A stretch of 64,000 bases of DNA from Rhodoferax aquaticus (lineage in GTDB: Bacteria > Pseudomonadota > Gammaproteobacteria > Burkholderiales > Burkholderiaceae_C). Where the stretch lies: NCBI RefSeq assembly GCF_006974105.1, contig NZ_CP036282.1:1860001-1924000 (forward strand), given 5' to 3'. Of the stretch, positions 24,178 to 36,216 are shown in pieces (position 1 is the stretch's first letter; each line of letters opens with the position of its first letter). The notes under the pieces were generated by a model. The model searched no databases and was not told the DNA's origin. It saw nothing but the letters and a program-made list of their open reading frames with translations. The position numbers and the translations under genes are program-made.

Positions 24178-26559
24178 CTACAAGATTGGGAATACCGGTG
24201 AGCTCAGCCATTTCAACAAAGCGCTGTACAACTCGCCGGGGTCTACGGGCTTAGAAACAAAATCATTCATCCCTGCATCGATACATGCTCTGCGATCTTC
24301 TACAAAAACATTGGCAGATAAGGCCAAAATTGGCGTGTGTTCTTTGCCCGGTAGTTGGCGTATGTGCTTGGTCGCTTCCAGCCCGTTCATGATAGGCATC
24401 TGCACATCCATCAAAATCAGGTCATAGTGGCTTTGGATCACCTGCGCCACTGCATCTTTCCCATTGGCCGCAGTGTCCACTGCAAAGCTGATCTCCTTGA
24501 GGTAGTCTGCCGCGATCTCCCGGTTGAACGGATCATCGTCTACGACGAGAATGCGGGCGCTCGGAAATTTGCACTGCAGCAGTAATTCAGCGTCCTCCTG
24601 GGCGTCTGTTGTCGCAGGCGTACTATGGCCTTGGATTTGCCTCAAATGGGCGGTGAACCAAAACGTACTGCCCACCCCGAATTCGCTTTGCACGCCGGCA
24701 TCACCTCCCATTAAGTGAGCAAGCCTATGGGTAATTGCTAACCCTAGCCCTGTGCCACCGTACTTGCGGGTTGTGGACGCGTCGGCTTGTTCAAAAGCCT
24801 GGAACAGTCTGGTGACATCGTGGGATTGAATGCCAATGCCCGTGTCAGAAACATCAAACCGAACCACGAGATTGCCATCCTGTGCGTCAACCAAGCGGGC
24901 TGCCAAGTTGACCTGGCCGCGCTCCGTGAACTTGACTGCGTTGCCAGCGTAGTTCAGCAACGCTTGTCTAAGGCGGGTGGGGTCCCCACGCACGGTGGGC
25001 GGGAGGTCTATGCTTGTGGTGTGGACGGAGAGGCCCTTTTCGCGGGCGGATGGCGTGATGATGGTCGCAACGCTGTCTACCAATGCCTGAATCGAGAACT
25101 CTGTGTCTTCAAGCTCTAGACGACCCGCTTCGATTTTGGATATATCCAAAACGTCGCTGATGATGGAGAGTAGATGCTGCCCCGCACTGTTGATTTTGTT
25201 GAGTCGTTCAATTTGTTGTGCGGTGGGGCTCTCCCTGCGCAGCAGGTTGGAGAAGCCCAAAATTGCATTCATCGGCGTTCTGATTTCATGGCTCATGTTG
25301 GCCAAAAACTCGCTTTTTGCGAGGTTGGCGGCATCAGCTTGCTGACGTGCTGCAATCAGTTCTGTGGTTCTTTGCACCACCATTTCTTCCAAGTGATGGC
25401 GGTGTCGGTCTAGCTCTTCGCCGAGTCGTTTGCGTTCTGTGATGTCTTCGTTGACAGCTACATAGTGGCTGATCGAACCGTCTGGCTGTCGTAAGGGAGC
25501 AATGATCGCGAATGAGATGTACTCAGAACCATCTTTGCGACGGTTGTGAAACTGACCTTGCCAAGTTTTTCCGTCGCGCAAGCTTTCCCAAAGACTGATG
25601 TAGGTCTCCGCAGGTGTGTTTCCGGACTGTAGTAGCTTTGGATTCTGTCCGATGACCTCGTTCAGGGCATAGCCATTGTTATGAATAAAGGACTCGTTTA
25701 CATACTCGATGCGCCCAAGCGTGTCCGTGATAACGATCATTTCGGGGCTTTGGGCAACAGCCTGAGAGAGTTTTCGCAACTGGTTCTGCGCTGCATGCTG
25801 CTCTGTCAAATCACGCACCACACCAATGAAAGTGGTTTGACCGCCCCGAATGCTTTCTGACACGGACAAACTCATGGGGAAGTGCTCTTTGTTTTTACGC
25901 ACTCCAATCACTTCGCGGGATCGACCTAAGACATAGGCTTTGCCTGAGCTACTGTAAGACAGCAAAGCCGCATCGTGTTCGGCTAGGTCTTGGGGGGACA
26001 TCAAAATGGAGACGTTTTGCCCCACAATTTCCTCTTGGCCGTAGCCAAAGATTCGATTGGCCGCTTTGTTGAATGACTCTATGACACCGGTGGCATTGAT
26101 GGTGATCAGTCCGTCCACCATGTTGTCCAAAATGGCTTGCGTATGTAATGCGGACTCACGCAACTTGGTTTCTGCCTGGTGCTTGTACAGCGCCATCTCC
26201 AGTACGGTGCGTAGCTCTTGTTTGGCACAAGGCTTGACGATGAATCCAAAAGGCTCAGCGAGCTTGGCTCTGGCAAGCACATCTTCATCCGCCGTAGCGG
26301 TTATGAAAATGACGGGCACCGCAAATTGGTTCCGTATAGCCACCGCGGCAGCAATGCCGTCCATCGCCCCGGCAAGTTGGATGTCCATCAAAACCAAGTT
26401 TGGCTTCAAGGTGCCTACAAGGTCTACAGACTCTTCGCCCAATGCTGATTGGCCAATGTGGTCATAACCTAGGTCAAGCAGTTGGCGCTTGATAAAAAGC
26501 GCGCTGATAGGCTCATCCTCGACGACCAATATCCTCGGCTTGTTACCCGCAGAATCCAT
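24178..26559 (-). CDS. Hybrid histidine kinase (REC-PAS-PAS-HisKA-HATPase-REC)
   Basis: In this 793-residue cytosolic protein an N-terminal receiver (Asp59, LVLMDIQLAGAMDG) precedes two PAS domains (about 137-250 and 265-385, with FNKAANRIFGYGQEEIVGQN and YVNESFIHNNGYALNEVIGQ). The HisKA box carries His424 in NMSHEIRTPMNAILGF. The HATPase has N box QALLNYAGNAVKFT and G boxes DTGIGI and GGTGLGLAI. A second receiver (Asp718, LILMDVQMPIMNG) ends the protein. ATG 26559 follows a strong AGGGGGCGG site. No transmembrane helix and no HPt domain are present. Hybrid kinases of this type normally pass phosphate from the C-terminal receiver to a separate HPt; the only nearby candidate is the SerB fusion. 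Confidence 0.93.
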   Translation of the reverse strand: MDSAGNKPRILVVEDEPISALFIKRQLLDLGYDHIGQSALGEESVDLVGTLKPNLVLMDIQLAGAMDGIAAAVAIRNQFAVPVIFITATADEDVLARAKLAEPFGFIVKPCAKQELRTVLEMALYKHQAETKLRESALHTQAILDNMVDGLITINATGVIESFNKAANRIFGYGQEEIVGQNVSILMSPQDLAEHDAALLSYSSSGKAYVLGRSREVIGVRKNKEHFPMSLSVSESIRGGQTTFIGVVRDLTEQHAAQNQLRKLSQAVAQSPEMIVITDTLGRIEYVNESFIHNNGYALNEVIGQNPKLLQSGNTPAETYISLWESLRDGKTWQGQFHNRRKDGSEYISFAIIAPLRQPDGSISHYVAVNEDITERKRLGEELDRHRHHLEEMVVQRTTELIAARQQADAANLAKSEFLANMSHEIRTPMNAILGFSNLLRRESPTAQQIERLNKINSAGQHLLSIISDVLDISKIEAGRLELEDTEFSIQALVDSVATIITPSAREKGLSVHTTSIDLPPTVRGDPTRLRQALLNYAGNAVKFTERGQVNLAARLVDAQDGNLVVRFDVSDTGIGIQSHDVTRLFQAFEQADASTTRKYGGTGLGLAITHRLAHLMGGDAGVQSEFGVGSTFWFTAHLRQIQGHSTPATTDAQEDAELLLQCKFPSARILVVDDDPFNREIAADYLKEISFAVDTAANGKDAVAQVIQSHYDLILMDVQMPIMNGLEATKHIRQLPGKEHTPILALSANVFVEDRRACIDAGMNDFVSKPVDPGELYSALLKWLSSPVFPIL

Positions 26560-26722
26560 CCACCGCCCCCTGATCAAGACATACAGTGATATTTGTCACG
26601 GAAATCAGCGGCCAATGTAACCGAACTTCAGTGCGCAAGGGGGCAAAAAAAGACCCGTAAGCGCAGCCTATCGTGCCTGGTATGGATGTCTGCACACTTT
26701 GGTGGCGTCAGTACTTGAAGCA

Positions 26723-29700
26723 TTACGCCGTTGCATCCTCTTTCGGTTGCCCAAGGGACTTGAGAACATCCCTGACCATTTGGGTACGGTCTGTGGTTTT
26801 GGGGAGTTCGCGTTCGATGCGTAGCTTTTCATTGCCCGCCAGCTTGATGTGTTTGTTTTTCTGAATCAGCTCAATGATGCGCATCGGGTCCACGGGCGGA
26901 TTCTTCTTAAACGTAATGGTGATGACCCCGGGCGCGGCATCCACCTTCACAACGCCATAGGGTTTGGCAATCACCCGCAAGCGGTGCACATCAATCAGTG
27001 TCTGCGCTTGGGCGGGGAGCTTGCCAAAGCGGTCTACGATTTCTTCCAGCAGCGCGTCAATTTGGTTGGAGTTTTTGGCAGTTGCCAGCTTTTTGTAGAA
27101 GCTCAGGCGCAGGTGCACATCACCACAGTAGTCATCCGGCAGCAGGGCCGGCGCGTGCAAATTAATGTCGGTGGTGACATTCAAGGGACTTAGCAAATCC
27201 GGCTCAATGCCCGCTTTGAGACAGCGCACGGCTTCACTCAGCATTTCGTTGTAAAGCTGAAAGCCTACTTCCAGCATGTTGCCGCTTTGGCTTTCGCCCA
27301 ACACCTCGCCCGCACCACGAATTTCCAGATCGTGCATGGCCAGGTAAAAGCCGCTGCCCAGTTCTTCCATGGCTTGAATAGCGTCTAAGCGCTGGGTCGC
27401 TTGTTTGGTCAAGCCTTCGAGGTCAGGCACCATCAAGTACGCATAGGCTTGGTGGTGGCTGCGGCCCACACGGCCCCGCAACTGGTGCAACTGTGCCAAG
27501 CCAAATTTATCGGCCCGACTCATCACAATGGTGTTGGCGGTAGGGACGTCAATCCCGGTTTCGATGATGGTGGAGCACAGCAGCAAGTTGCTGCGCTGTG
27601 CCACGAAGTCGCGCATCACAGCTTCAAGTTGGCGCTCCGGCATTTGGCCATGCGCAACCGCAATGCGCGCTTCAGGCAACAGTTCTTCTAACTTCGCGCG
27701 GCGGTTTTCGATGGTTTCCACTTCGTTGTGCAAGAAATACACTTGCCCGCCGCGCTTGAGCTCACGCAGCACGGCTTCGCGGATCACGCCGTTACCTTCG
27801 GTGCGCACAAAGGTTTTGATGGCCAAACGGCGTTGTGGTGCGGTGGCAATCACACTCAAGTCGCGCAGGCCTTCCAAGGCCATTCCTAAGGTTCGGGGAA
27901 TAGGGGTGGCTGTCAGCGTGAGCACATCCACCTCGGCACGCAAAGCCTTCATTTGCTCCTTGTGGCGCACGCCAAAGCGGTGCTCCTCGTCGATGATCAA
28001 TAGCCCCAAATTCTTGAATTTGGTGGACTCGCTCAACAGTTTGTGGGTGCCCACCACGATATCGACCGTACCGTCGGCCACACCCTTGAGTGCCGCCGTG
28101 ATTTCTTTGCCTGAGCGAAAGCGGCTCATCTCAGCCACTTTCACCGGCCACTTGCTAAAGCGATCTGACAGGGTTTGGAAGTGCTGCTCAGCCAGCAGCG
28201 TGGTGGGCGCCAACAGCGCCACTTGCTTGCCACCGGTGACCGCCACAAAGGCGGCACGCAGCGCGACCTCCGTTTTGCCAAAGCCCACATCACCGCAGAC
28301 CAGCCGGTCCATGGGGCGGGGGCTGATCATGTCTTGGATGACGGCGTGGATGGCGGCCGCTTGGTCTGGTGTTTCGTCAAAACCAAAGTCATTGGCAAAG
28401 GTTTCGTAGTCCGACGGCGAATAGCGGAAAGCGTGCCCTTCGCGGGCGGCGCGCCGCGCATAAATGTTGAGCAATTCCGCCGCGCTGTCGCGCACCTGCT
28501 CAGCGGCTTTGCGTTTTGCTTTTTCCCATTGGCCAGACCCGAGCTTGTGCAAGGGGGCTTCGTCCGCACTCACGCCGGTGTAGCGGCTGATGAGCTGCAG
28601 CTGGCTCACGGGCACATACAGTGTGGCTTGGTCGGCGTATTCCAAATGCAAGAACTCTTGCAGCTCCGGCTCGCCTTGTGCGTTGCGCTGGCCTAGGTCC
28701 AGATTGATCAAGCCACGGTAGCGCCCGATGCCGTGGGCCGAATGCACCACCGGGTCACCCAGGTTGAGTTCACTCAGGTCTTTGATGAGCGCTTCTACAT
28801 CGCTCACCTGCTCTTGTTTTTTGCGACGGCGGGTGCTTGGGCCTGCCGCAAACAGCTCAGTCTCCGTAATCAGGTCAATGCCAACTTCCAGCCAGCTAAA
28901 GCCAGTGGTGAGCGCCGCTGTGGCAATGCCGGTTTTCTCGTCGCTGGCCAAGAATTCGTCGAGCGAATCAAACGCTGGCGGGCTCACGTTAGAGGCGCGC
29001 AAAAAGTCCAACAGGCTTTCACGCCGCCCCGCGCTTTCCGCCAGGATCAGCACACGGTGCTGGGTATTGGCCGCGTGGGCTTTCAAGCGCGCCAGCGGGT
29101 CTTCTGTGCCGCGCAGTACCGTGAGTTCTGGCAGGGGAGCGAACTCGGCGAACACATCTTCGCTCTGGGCTTTGATGGCCAGCTGGGCATGCGCGTTGGC
29201 GCGCCCGTAAAACTGCTCGATGGTCAAAAACAGAGATTCGGGCGGCAGCACCGGGCGCTCTGGGTCCGTTTGCACCAAGCGGTAGCGGTCTTTGGTGTCT
29301 TGCCAAAAGTGCTGGAAGGCAGGCTCCAGCTCCCCATGCAAGACCACGGTGGCGTCTGCACCCACATAGTCAAAGACGGTGGCTGTATCGTCAAAGAACA
29401 ATGGCAGGTAGTACTCAATGCCTGCCGTGGCCACGCCATTGCCCATGTCTTTGTAGATGCGACTGCGCGTAGGGTCTCCATCCAATAGTTCGCGCCAGCG
29501 GCTGCGGAACTTGGCCCTGGCATCGTCGTCCATGGGGAATTCTCGGCCCGGTAACAGCCGCACTTCGGGCACTGGGTACAAGCTGCGCTGGCTGTCGGGG
29601 TCAAAGGTGCGGATGCTGTCGATCTCGTCGTCAAACAAATCAACCCGGTAAGGTACCAAGCTCCCCATGGGGAAGAGGTCTATCAACCCCCCGCGCACCG

Positions 29701-30196
29701 CATACTCGCCAGGGCTCACCACCTGGGTGACATGGCTGTAGCCTGCCAAAGTGAGTTGGCCTTTGAGTTTGGCTTCGTCCAGCTTTTGCTTGACCTTGAA
29801 CTGGAAGGTGTAGCCCGCCAAAAAGCTTGGGGGCGCCACCCGGTACAGCGCGGTGGTCGCAGGCACGATGACCACGTCTGCTCCATTTTCCTTGTCGCGC
29901 TGGCTGATGCGCCACAGGGTGGCCAAGCGCTCACTGATCAGGTCTTGGTGTGGGGAAAACGTGTCGTAGGGCAGGGTCTCCCAGTCGGGGAACAGGGCAC
30001 AACGCAGGTCGGGGGCAAAAAACGCGATTTCATCCAGCAAACGCTGCGCATCCAGAGCATTGGCCGTGACAACCGCCATGGGTTTGCCCGCTGCCTTTTC
30101 ACGTTGGCCCAAGCGCGCAAGCAGCAATGCGTCTGCAGAGCCACTGGGTTTGGGAAGGGTGAAGCGCTTGCTTTGCTGTAGTTTGGGTAAATCCAT
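26723..30196 (-). CDS. mfd: Transcription-repair coupling factor Mfd
   Basis: Mfd removes RNA polymerase stalled at DNA damage and recruits UvrA. The 1157-residue protein starts at ATG 30196 (MDLPKLQQSKRFTLPKPSGS); a longer reading would overlap the divergent ispD start. The UvrB-like N-terminal module, the polymerase-interacting domain (around VVHSAHGIGRYRGLINLDLG), the Walker A motif CGDVGFGKTEVA (about 632-643), the DEEH box LLIIDEEHRFGVRHKEQ (about 735) and the translocase motif VGRSHHQAYAYLM are all present. The C-terminal TRCF domain completes it. The gene is intact and full length, divergent from ispD with 95 bp between. Confidence 0.97.
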   Translation of the reverse strand: MDLPKLQQSKRFTLPKPSGSADALLLARLGQREKAAGKPMAVVTANALDAQRLLDEIAFFAPDLRCALFPDWETLPYDTFSPHQDLISERLATLWRISQRDKENGADVVIVPATTALYRVAPPSFLAGYTFQFKVKQKLDEAKLKGQLTLAGYSHVTQVVSPGEYAVRGGLIDLFPMGSLVPYRVDLFDDEIDSIRTFDPDSQRSLYPVPEVRLLPGREFPMDDDARAKFRSRWRELLDGDPTRSRIYKDMGNGVATAGIEYYLPLFFDDTATVFDYVGADATVVLHGELEPAFQHFWQDTKDRYRLVQTDPERPVLPPESLFLTIEQFYGRANAHAQLAIKAQSEDVFAEFAPLPELTVLRGTEDPLARLKAHAANTQHRVLILAESAGRRESLLDFLRASNVSPPAFDSLDEFLASDEKTGIATAALTTGFSWLEVGIDLITETELFAAGPSTRRRKKQEQVSDVEALIKDLSELNLGDPVVHSAHGIGRYRGLINLDLGQRNAQGEPELQEFLHLEYADQATLYVPVSQLQLISRYTGVSADEAPLHKLGSGQWEKAKRKAAEQVRDSAAELLNIYARRAAREGHAFRYSPSDYETFANDFGFDETPDQAAAIHAVIQDMISPRPMDRLVCGDVGFGKTEVALRAAFVAVTGGKQVALLAPTTLLAEQHFQTLSDRFSKWPVKVAEMSRFRSGKEITAALKGVADGTVDIVVGTHKLLSESTKFKNLGLLIIDEEHRFGVRHKEQMKALRAEVDVLTLTATPIPRTLGMALEGLRDLSVIATAPQRRLAIKTFVRTEGNGVIREAVLRELKRGGQVYFLHNEVETIENRRAKLEELLPEARIAVAHGQMPERQLEAVMRDFVAQRSNLLLCSTIIETGIDVPTANTIVMSRADKFGLAQLHQLRGRVGRSHHQAYAYLMVPDLEGLTKQATQRLDAIQAMEELGSGFYLAMHDLEIRGAGEVLGESQSGNMLEVGFQLYNEMLSEAVRCLKAGIEPDLLSPLNVTTDINLHAPALLPDDYCGDVHLRLSFYKKLATAKNSNQIDALLEEIVDRFGKLPAQAQTLIDVHRLRVIAKPYGVVKVDAAPGVITITFKKNPPVDPMRIIELIQKNKHIKLAGNEKLRIERELPKTTDRTQMVRDVLKSLGQPKEDATA

Positions 30197-30291
30197 GGAT
30201 GGCTTTGGCGCAGTGCAAGCAACCATTGGCGTTGCTTGGGTGCAGGTTTTAGTTGGCTTGGTGCGTTCGATTTTAGAATGGCACGCGCACC

Positions 30292-31023
30292 ATGACTGAC
30301 ACAACTCCCATATCCTTGAAAAACACCCCGCCTCCCGCGCGCCTTTGGGCGCTAATTCCTTGTGCAGGCACCGGCTCCCGCTCCGGCGCTAGTGGCCCCA
30401 AGCAGTACCAAAGCGTTGCGGGCAAGCCCATGGTGTTGCACACCTTGCAAGCGTTCGCGGATGTGCCCCGCTTGGCGGGTGTGCTGGTGGTGGTGTCTGC
30501 GGGCGATACGTTTTTTGAATCAGTAAATGCTCCTGTATTGGTAGCGGCTTGTGGCGGTTCTACAAGGGCTGCAAGCGTTTTTAATGGTTTGCAGGCCTTG
30601 CTAGACCAAGGCGCCGACGCCCAAGACTGGGTACTGGTACACGATGCCGCACGCTGCTTGCTCACTCAGCAACAGGTTGATCATTTGATCGACCAGTGCT
30701 TACCTGATGCCGTGGGTGGACTCTTGGCACTCAAGCTGCCCGACACCTTGAAGCGCGAAGAAGGCGGGCGCGTGGCGGGCACGGTAGACCGTGCAGACAA
30801 ATGGTTGGCCCAAACGCCACAAATGTTTCGCTTAGGTGCCTTGCAAAGCGCATTGCTAGCCGCGGGAGACGCAGTAACCGACGAGTCCAGCGCCATGGAG
30901 TGGGTGGGTCAGCGGCCCTTGCTGGTGGAGGGCAGTGCCCAAAATTTCAAGGTGACCTACCGCCAAGACTTCGCGCTGGCTGAAGCCATTTTGCGAGCCC
31001 GCACACTGTCGGCCACCAGCTAG
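30292..31023 (+). CDS. ispD: 2-C-methyl-D-erythritol 4-phosphate cytidylyltransferase
   Basis: IspD adds CMP to MEP in the non-mevalonate isoprenoid pathway. The 243-residue protein has the nucleotide-binding motif ALIPCAGTGSRSGASGPKQY (about residues 20-39), VLVHDAARCLL and TVDRADKWLAQTPQMFRLG. It begins with ATG 30292 and is divergent from mfd. ispF follows 219 bp downstream, giving the usual ispDF pairing but with a spacer that contains a dispersed repeat. Confidence 0.95.
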   Translation: MTDTTPISLKNTPPPARLWALIPCAGTGSRSGASGPKQYQSVAGKPMVLHTLQAFADVPRLAGVLVVVSAGDTFFESVNAPVLVAACGGSTRAASVFNGLQALLDQGADAQDWVLVHDAARCLLTQQQVDHLIDQCLPDAVGGLLALKLPDTLKREEGGRVAGTVDRADKWLAQTPQMFRLGALQSALLAAGDAVTDESSAMEWVGQRPLLVEGSAQNFKVTYRQDFALAEAILRARTLSATS

Positions 31024-31074
31024 AGCCGATTCGGTCTAGATTAATAGACAGGCGCAACTAGAGTTTGCTGCATT

Positions 31075-31125
31075 ATTGATAGCTGCTTGCGCAGTATCCA
31101 TGAGCGAAAGCGGCATATTTTCCCG
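31075..31125 (+). repeat. Dispersed repeat unit between ispD and ispF
   Basis: The unit reads ATTGATAGCTGCTTGCGCAG, then TATCCATGAGCGAAAGCGGC. Its core TAGCTGCTTGCGC recurs at 36568 (inside a coding region) and, with single changes, at 43693 and 60182. It appears to be a short interspersed repeat of this genome. Confidence 0.5.
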
Positions 31126-31242
31126 TATTGGCGTGGGAAAACCCTAGGCGATTTGTGGGCGCTGGCGTCGTCTTGCCCTAGCCAAAGCCTCTACCATGCT
31201 GCTTGGTAACCCATTGGTATTGAAATAGGACAGAAGAAAAGC

Positions 31243-31716
31243 ATGAAACTGCGTATTGGTGAGGGCTGGGATGTGCACGCTTTGGTCGAGGGGCGCAAGC
31301 TCATCTTGGGTGGCATAGAGATTCCACACAGCAAGGGCTTGTTAGGCCATTCCGATGCGGACGCTTTGCTGCACGCCATTACCGATGCACTCTTGGGCGC
31401 TGCCGCGCTGGGCGACATCGGTACCCATTTTCCCGACACAGCCGCCCAGTTCAAAGGCGCAGATTCGAGCGTGTTGTTGGCCGAGGCGGCCCGACTAGTG
31501 CGTGCCAAGGGCTACAACATTGGCAATGTGGACAGCACGGTCATTGCGCAAGCCCCTAAGCTGGCACCGCATATTGGCGCGATGCGGGCACGTATTGCCC
31601 AAGTTCTAGGCGTAGAGCTTGACCAAGTTAACGTGAAAGCCAAAACTGCAGAAAAAATGGGTCCTGTGGGCCTAGGGCAGGCCATGGAGGCCCGTGCCGT
31701 TGTGCTACTGCATTGA
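31243..31716 (+). CDS. ispF: 2-C-methyl-D-erythritol 2,4-cyclodiphosphate synthase
   Basis: IspF cyclises CDP-ME-2-phosphate to MEcPP with release of CMP. The 157-residue protein shows the metal-binding GWDVHAL (Asp and His, about residues 9-15), [30 protein letters not shown] and [15 protein letters not shown]. It starts at ATG 31243 after AGAAGAAAAGC. The size is standard for the trimeric enzyme, and it works directly after IspD/IspE in the pathway. Confidence 0.96.
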   Translation: MKLRIGEGWDVHALVEGRKLILGGIEIPHSKGLLGHSDADALLHAITDALLGAAALGDIGTHFPDTAAQFKGADSSVLLAEAARLVRAKGYNIGNVDSTVIAQAPKLAPHIGAMRARIAQVLGVELDQVNVKAKTAEKMGPVGLGQAMEARAVVLLH

Positions 31717-31780
31717 TGCCGCGACGTGCTCCCGTTGAGCGTCGTACGTCACTTTGAGAGTTTTTAGTTTTAGCCTGTAA

Positions 31781-33895
<2,115 letters not shown>

Positions 33896-33896
33896 T

Positions 33897-35324
33897 CTAG
33901 ACCTTGGGGGCTTGTTGCAGCTTGAAGTTGGCCGACAGCCCCCCCATGCTGGAAATTGCCAAAGAAAACCCACCGCCCATGCGCTGAAGGGTCTTCTCCA
34001 CAATGGCGAGTCCAAGGCCTGCGCCGTTGGCTGCCGTGCGGGCAGTTTCCCCGCGGAAAAACGGTTTGCTGAGGTTGGCGAGTTGGTCTGGCGCCACGCC
34101 AATGCCGTGGTCACGGATTTTGACAAGCACCCAGTTGTTGCTGGCGACTGCAGCGATGTCGATGTTAGCGATGCCTGAGTCGGATGACTTGCCATAGCGC
34201 CGCGCATTTTCCAAAAGGTTGCTGATGATGCGGCCCAATTCCACTTCATCGGCCATGACCATCAGGTTACGGTCTACCTTGACGCTGATATTGACGTCGG
34301 GTTGATTGCGCAAGGAGTAGACGCAGGAGTCCACCACACTGATGAGCGATACGCGCGCCAGTTCTACCCTGTCGGGGCGGGCATAGTCCAAAAACTTGTC
34401 GATGATGGCGTCCAGTTGCGCAATGTCCGCCGCCATGTGCGCGCGCGCAGTCAGATCACTCACACTGAGTTCTGTTTCCAGTCGCAACCGTGCCAGAGGG
34501 GTACGTAAATCATGAGATATACCCGCCAACATAAGGGCCCGGTCGTGCTCTACCTTGGCTAAGCTTTGGGCCATGCGGTTAAAGCCAATGTTGACATCCC
34601 TGATCTCGGCCGTTTGAACAGTTTCGTCCAAGCGGCTTGCGCCAAAGTCGCCTTCACGCATGCGGCTGGCTGCAAATGACAGTTTTTTGAGCGGCCGGTT
34701 AATCAGCCTCGCGATCAGTGCCGCGCCACACAGCGACAGTGCCCCTGCGACAGCCAGCCAAATAATCCAAGTCTTGCCAGTGGTTGGGCCAAAGCGCGCC
34801 AAGTCCGTTAACAGCCAATACGGATCTCCCGCAATGTCAAAACCAATCCACAGGCCCGGCTGTTGGTTGACGCGGCTGGCGATGACGGTGCTTTTGCCCA
34901 AGCGCTTGATGAGCTCTTGGGTAACCTCTTTGCTTAAAGTGTCTCCAGAGAACGGGACATACTGGTCGTTGGCCTCGCGTGGGATGATGCGCAGACCTTC
35001 TTCTGTATTCATGGTCTTGAGCAAGGCGACCCGTCCAATGCTGTCGGCGTAGACCAAAGCAGCGCGGCTGAGGTTCACCTGGGAAGCCAGCTGCTGCGCG
35101 GTTTGCACGGCCCGAGGTTCAAACTCCAAGGCCCGCAAGGTTTGCAGCCAAGCCGCTATGCTGCCCAAAAGCAGCAATGCGAGCAAAAAGAAAGTGCGCC
35201 AAAACAGACTGAGGCTCGTGAGCCGATGGCTCGCAGATGCGACTGGTGGCACCTCCAGAGGAGAGACCGCACTGCCCTCGAACTCAGTGAATCGCGACTC
35301 CAGCAGCTGAGATTTTCTGGCCAT
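33897..35324 (-). CDS. EnvZ-type sensor histidine kinase
   Basis: This 475-residue inner-membrane kinase has a first transmembrane helix near residues 39-60 (TFFLLALLLLGSIAAWL), a periplasmic region, a second helix near 165-185 (WIIWLAVAGALSLCGAALIA), HAMP, HisKA with AGISHDLRTPLARLR, and HATPase with IISNLLENARRYG, IRDHGIGVAPDQ and GAGLGLAIVEKT. ATG 35324 overlaps the regulator stop by one base (TGATG), so the pair is coupled. The layout is that of EnvZ; the signal is unknown, osmolarity being the classical one. Confidence 0.9.
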   Translation of the reverse strand: MARKSQLLESRFTEFEGSAVSPLEVPPVASASHRLTSLSLFWRTFFLLALLLLGSIAAWLQTLRALEFEPRAVQTAQQLASQVNLSRAALVYADSIGRVALLKTMNTEEGLRIIPREANDQYVPFSGDTLSKEVTQELIKRLGKSTVIASRVNQQPGLWIGFDIAGDPYWLLTDLARFGPTTGKTWIIWLAVAGALSLCGAALIARLINRPLKKLSFAASRMREGDFGASRLDETVQTAEIRDVNIGFNRMAQSLAKVEHDRALMLAGISHDLRTPLARLRLETELSVSDLTARAHMAADIAQLDAIIDKFLDYARPDRVELARVSLISVVDSCVYSLRNQPDVNISVKVDRNLMVMADEVELGRIISNLLENARRYGKSSDSGIANIDIAAVASNNWVLVKIRDHGIGVAPDQLANLSKPFFRGETARTAANGAGLGLAIVEKTLQRMGGGFSLAISSMGGLSANFKLQQAPKV

Positions 35325-36055
35325 CAAGTCGGCTCATCGGGAATGAATACATAGCCTACGCCCCAGACGGTTTGAATAAACCGGGGCGCGGCTGGATCGG
35401 TTTCTATCAGCTTGCGCAGGCGAGACACCTGCACGTCCAAGCTGCGGTCAAAGGGTTCGAACTCACGGCCGCGGGACAGTTGGGCCAGCTTTTCACGCGA
35501 CAAGGCGGCGCGGGGGTGGCGTACCAGAACTTTCAGCATCGCAAACTCACCGCTGGTGAGCATGAGCTGTTCACCGTTCCTATGCAAAGTACGCGCGCCC
35601 AAATCGAATACGAATGGGCCAAAACGCGCGACCTCGTTGTCAGGCGAAGGTGCACCTGGCGCTTCCAATACCGGGCGGCGGCGCAGCACAGCATGGATGC
35701 GGGCAAGCAGCTCACGGGGGTTAAACGGTTTTGCCAAGTAATCGTCGGCACCTACTTCCAGCCCCACAATTCGGTCTACATCTTCCCCTTTGGCTGTCAG
35801 CATGATGATGGGCGTGAGGTCGTTAGCAGCCCGCAAGCGCCGGCAAATAGACAGGCCATCTTCGCCCGGCATCATCAAGTCCAGCACGATCAGGTCGGCG
35901 GTGTCGCGGGTCATGGTGCGAGTGAGTGCACGCCCGTCTTCGGCCAAGAGGACTTCAAATCCTTCTTGGGTGAGGTAGCGCTTCAAGAGTTCACGGATGC
36001 GGGTGTCATCGTCAACCACAAGAATCTTGTTGGTGCGGGGCGTGGTGTTCTGCAT
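35324..36055 (-). CDS. ompR: OmpR-family response regulator
   Basis: This 243-residue protein has a receiver with KILVVDDDTRIRELL, phospho-acceptor Asp in LIVLDLMMPGEDG and KPFNPRELLARI, followed by a winged-helix DNA-binding domain (LMLTSGEFAMLKVLV...RSLDVQVSRLRKLIE...VWGVGYVFIP). ATG 36055 gives the family N-terminus. It controls genes in partnership with the coupled downstream kinase. The similarity is to OmpR rather than PhoB, so a role in porin or envelope regulation is likely but inferred. Confidence 0.92.
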   Translation of the reverse strand: MQNTTPRTNKILVVDDDTRIRELLKRYLTQEGFEVLLAEDGRALTRTMTRDTADLIVLDLMMPGEDGLSICRRLRAANDLTPIIMLTAKGEDVDRIVGLEVGADDYLAKPFNPRELLARIHAVLRRRPVLEAPGAPSPDNEVARFGPFVFDLGARTLHRNGEQLMLTSGEFAMLKVLVRHPRAALSREKLAQLSRGREFEPFDRSLDVQVSRLRKLIETDPAAPRFIQTVWGVGYVFIPDEPT

Positions 36056-36216
36056 AGTGCTTTTTAATTTGTAACAAACGCGATTTTCGTAGGCTGTGGA
36101 AGAAACAGCTGTGTGAAATGGTGAGTTTGACAAAGTGTTACACGTTTCTGAGGCTTAATTGCCTCTAATTCGCGTGTTTGTGTGCACTTCGTCTCACTCC
36201 ATTACGTTGCATTCAC

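Noticed and set aside
30197..30304. Longer Mfd N-terminus starting at 30304
   Set aside because: It would overlap the divergent ispD start, and the extra residues do not resemble the family.
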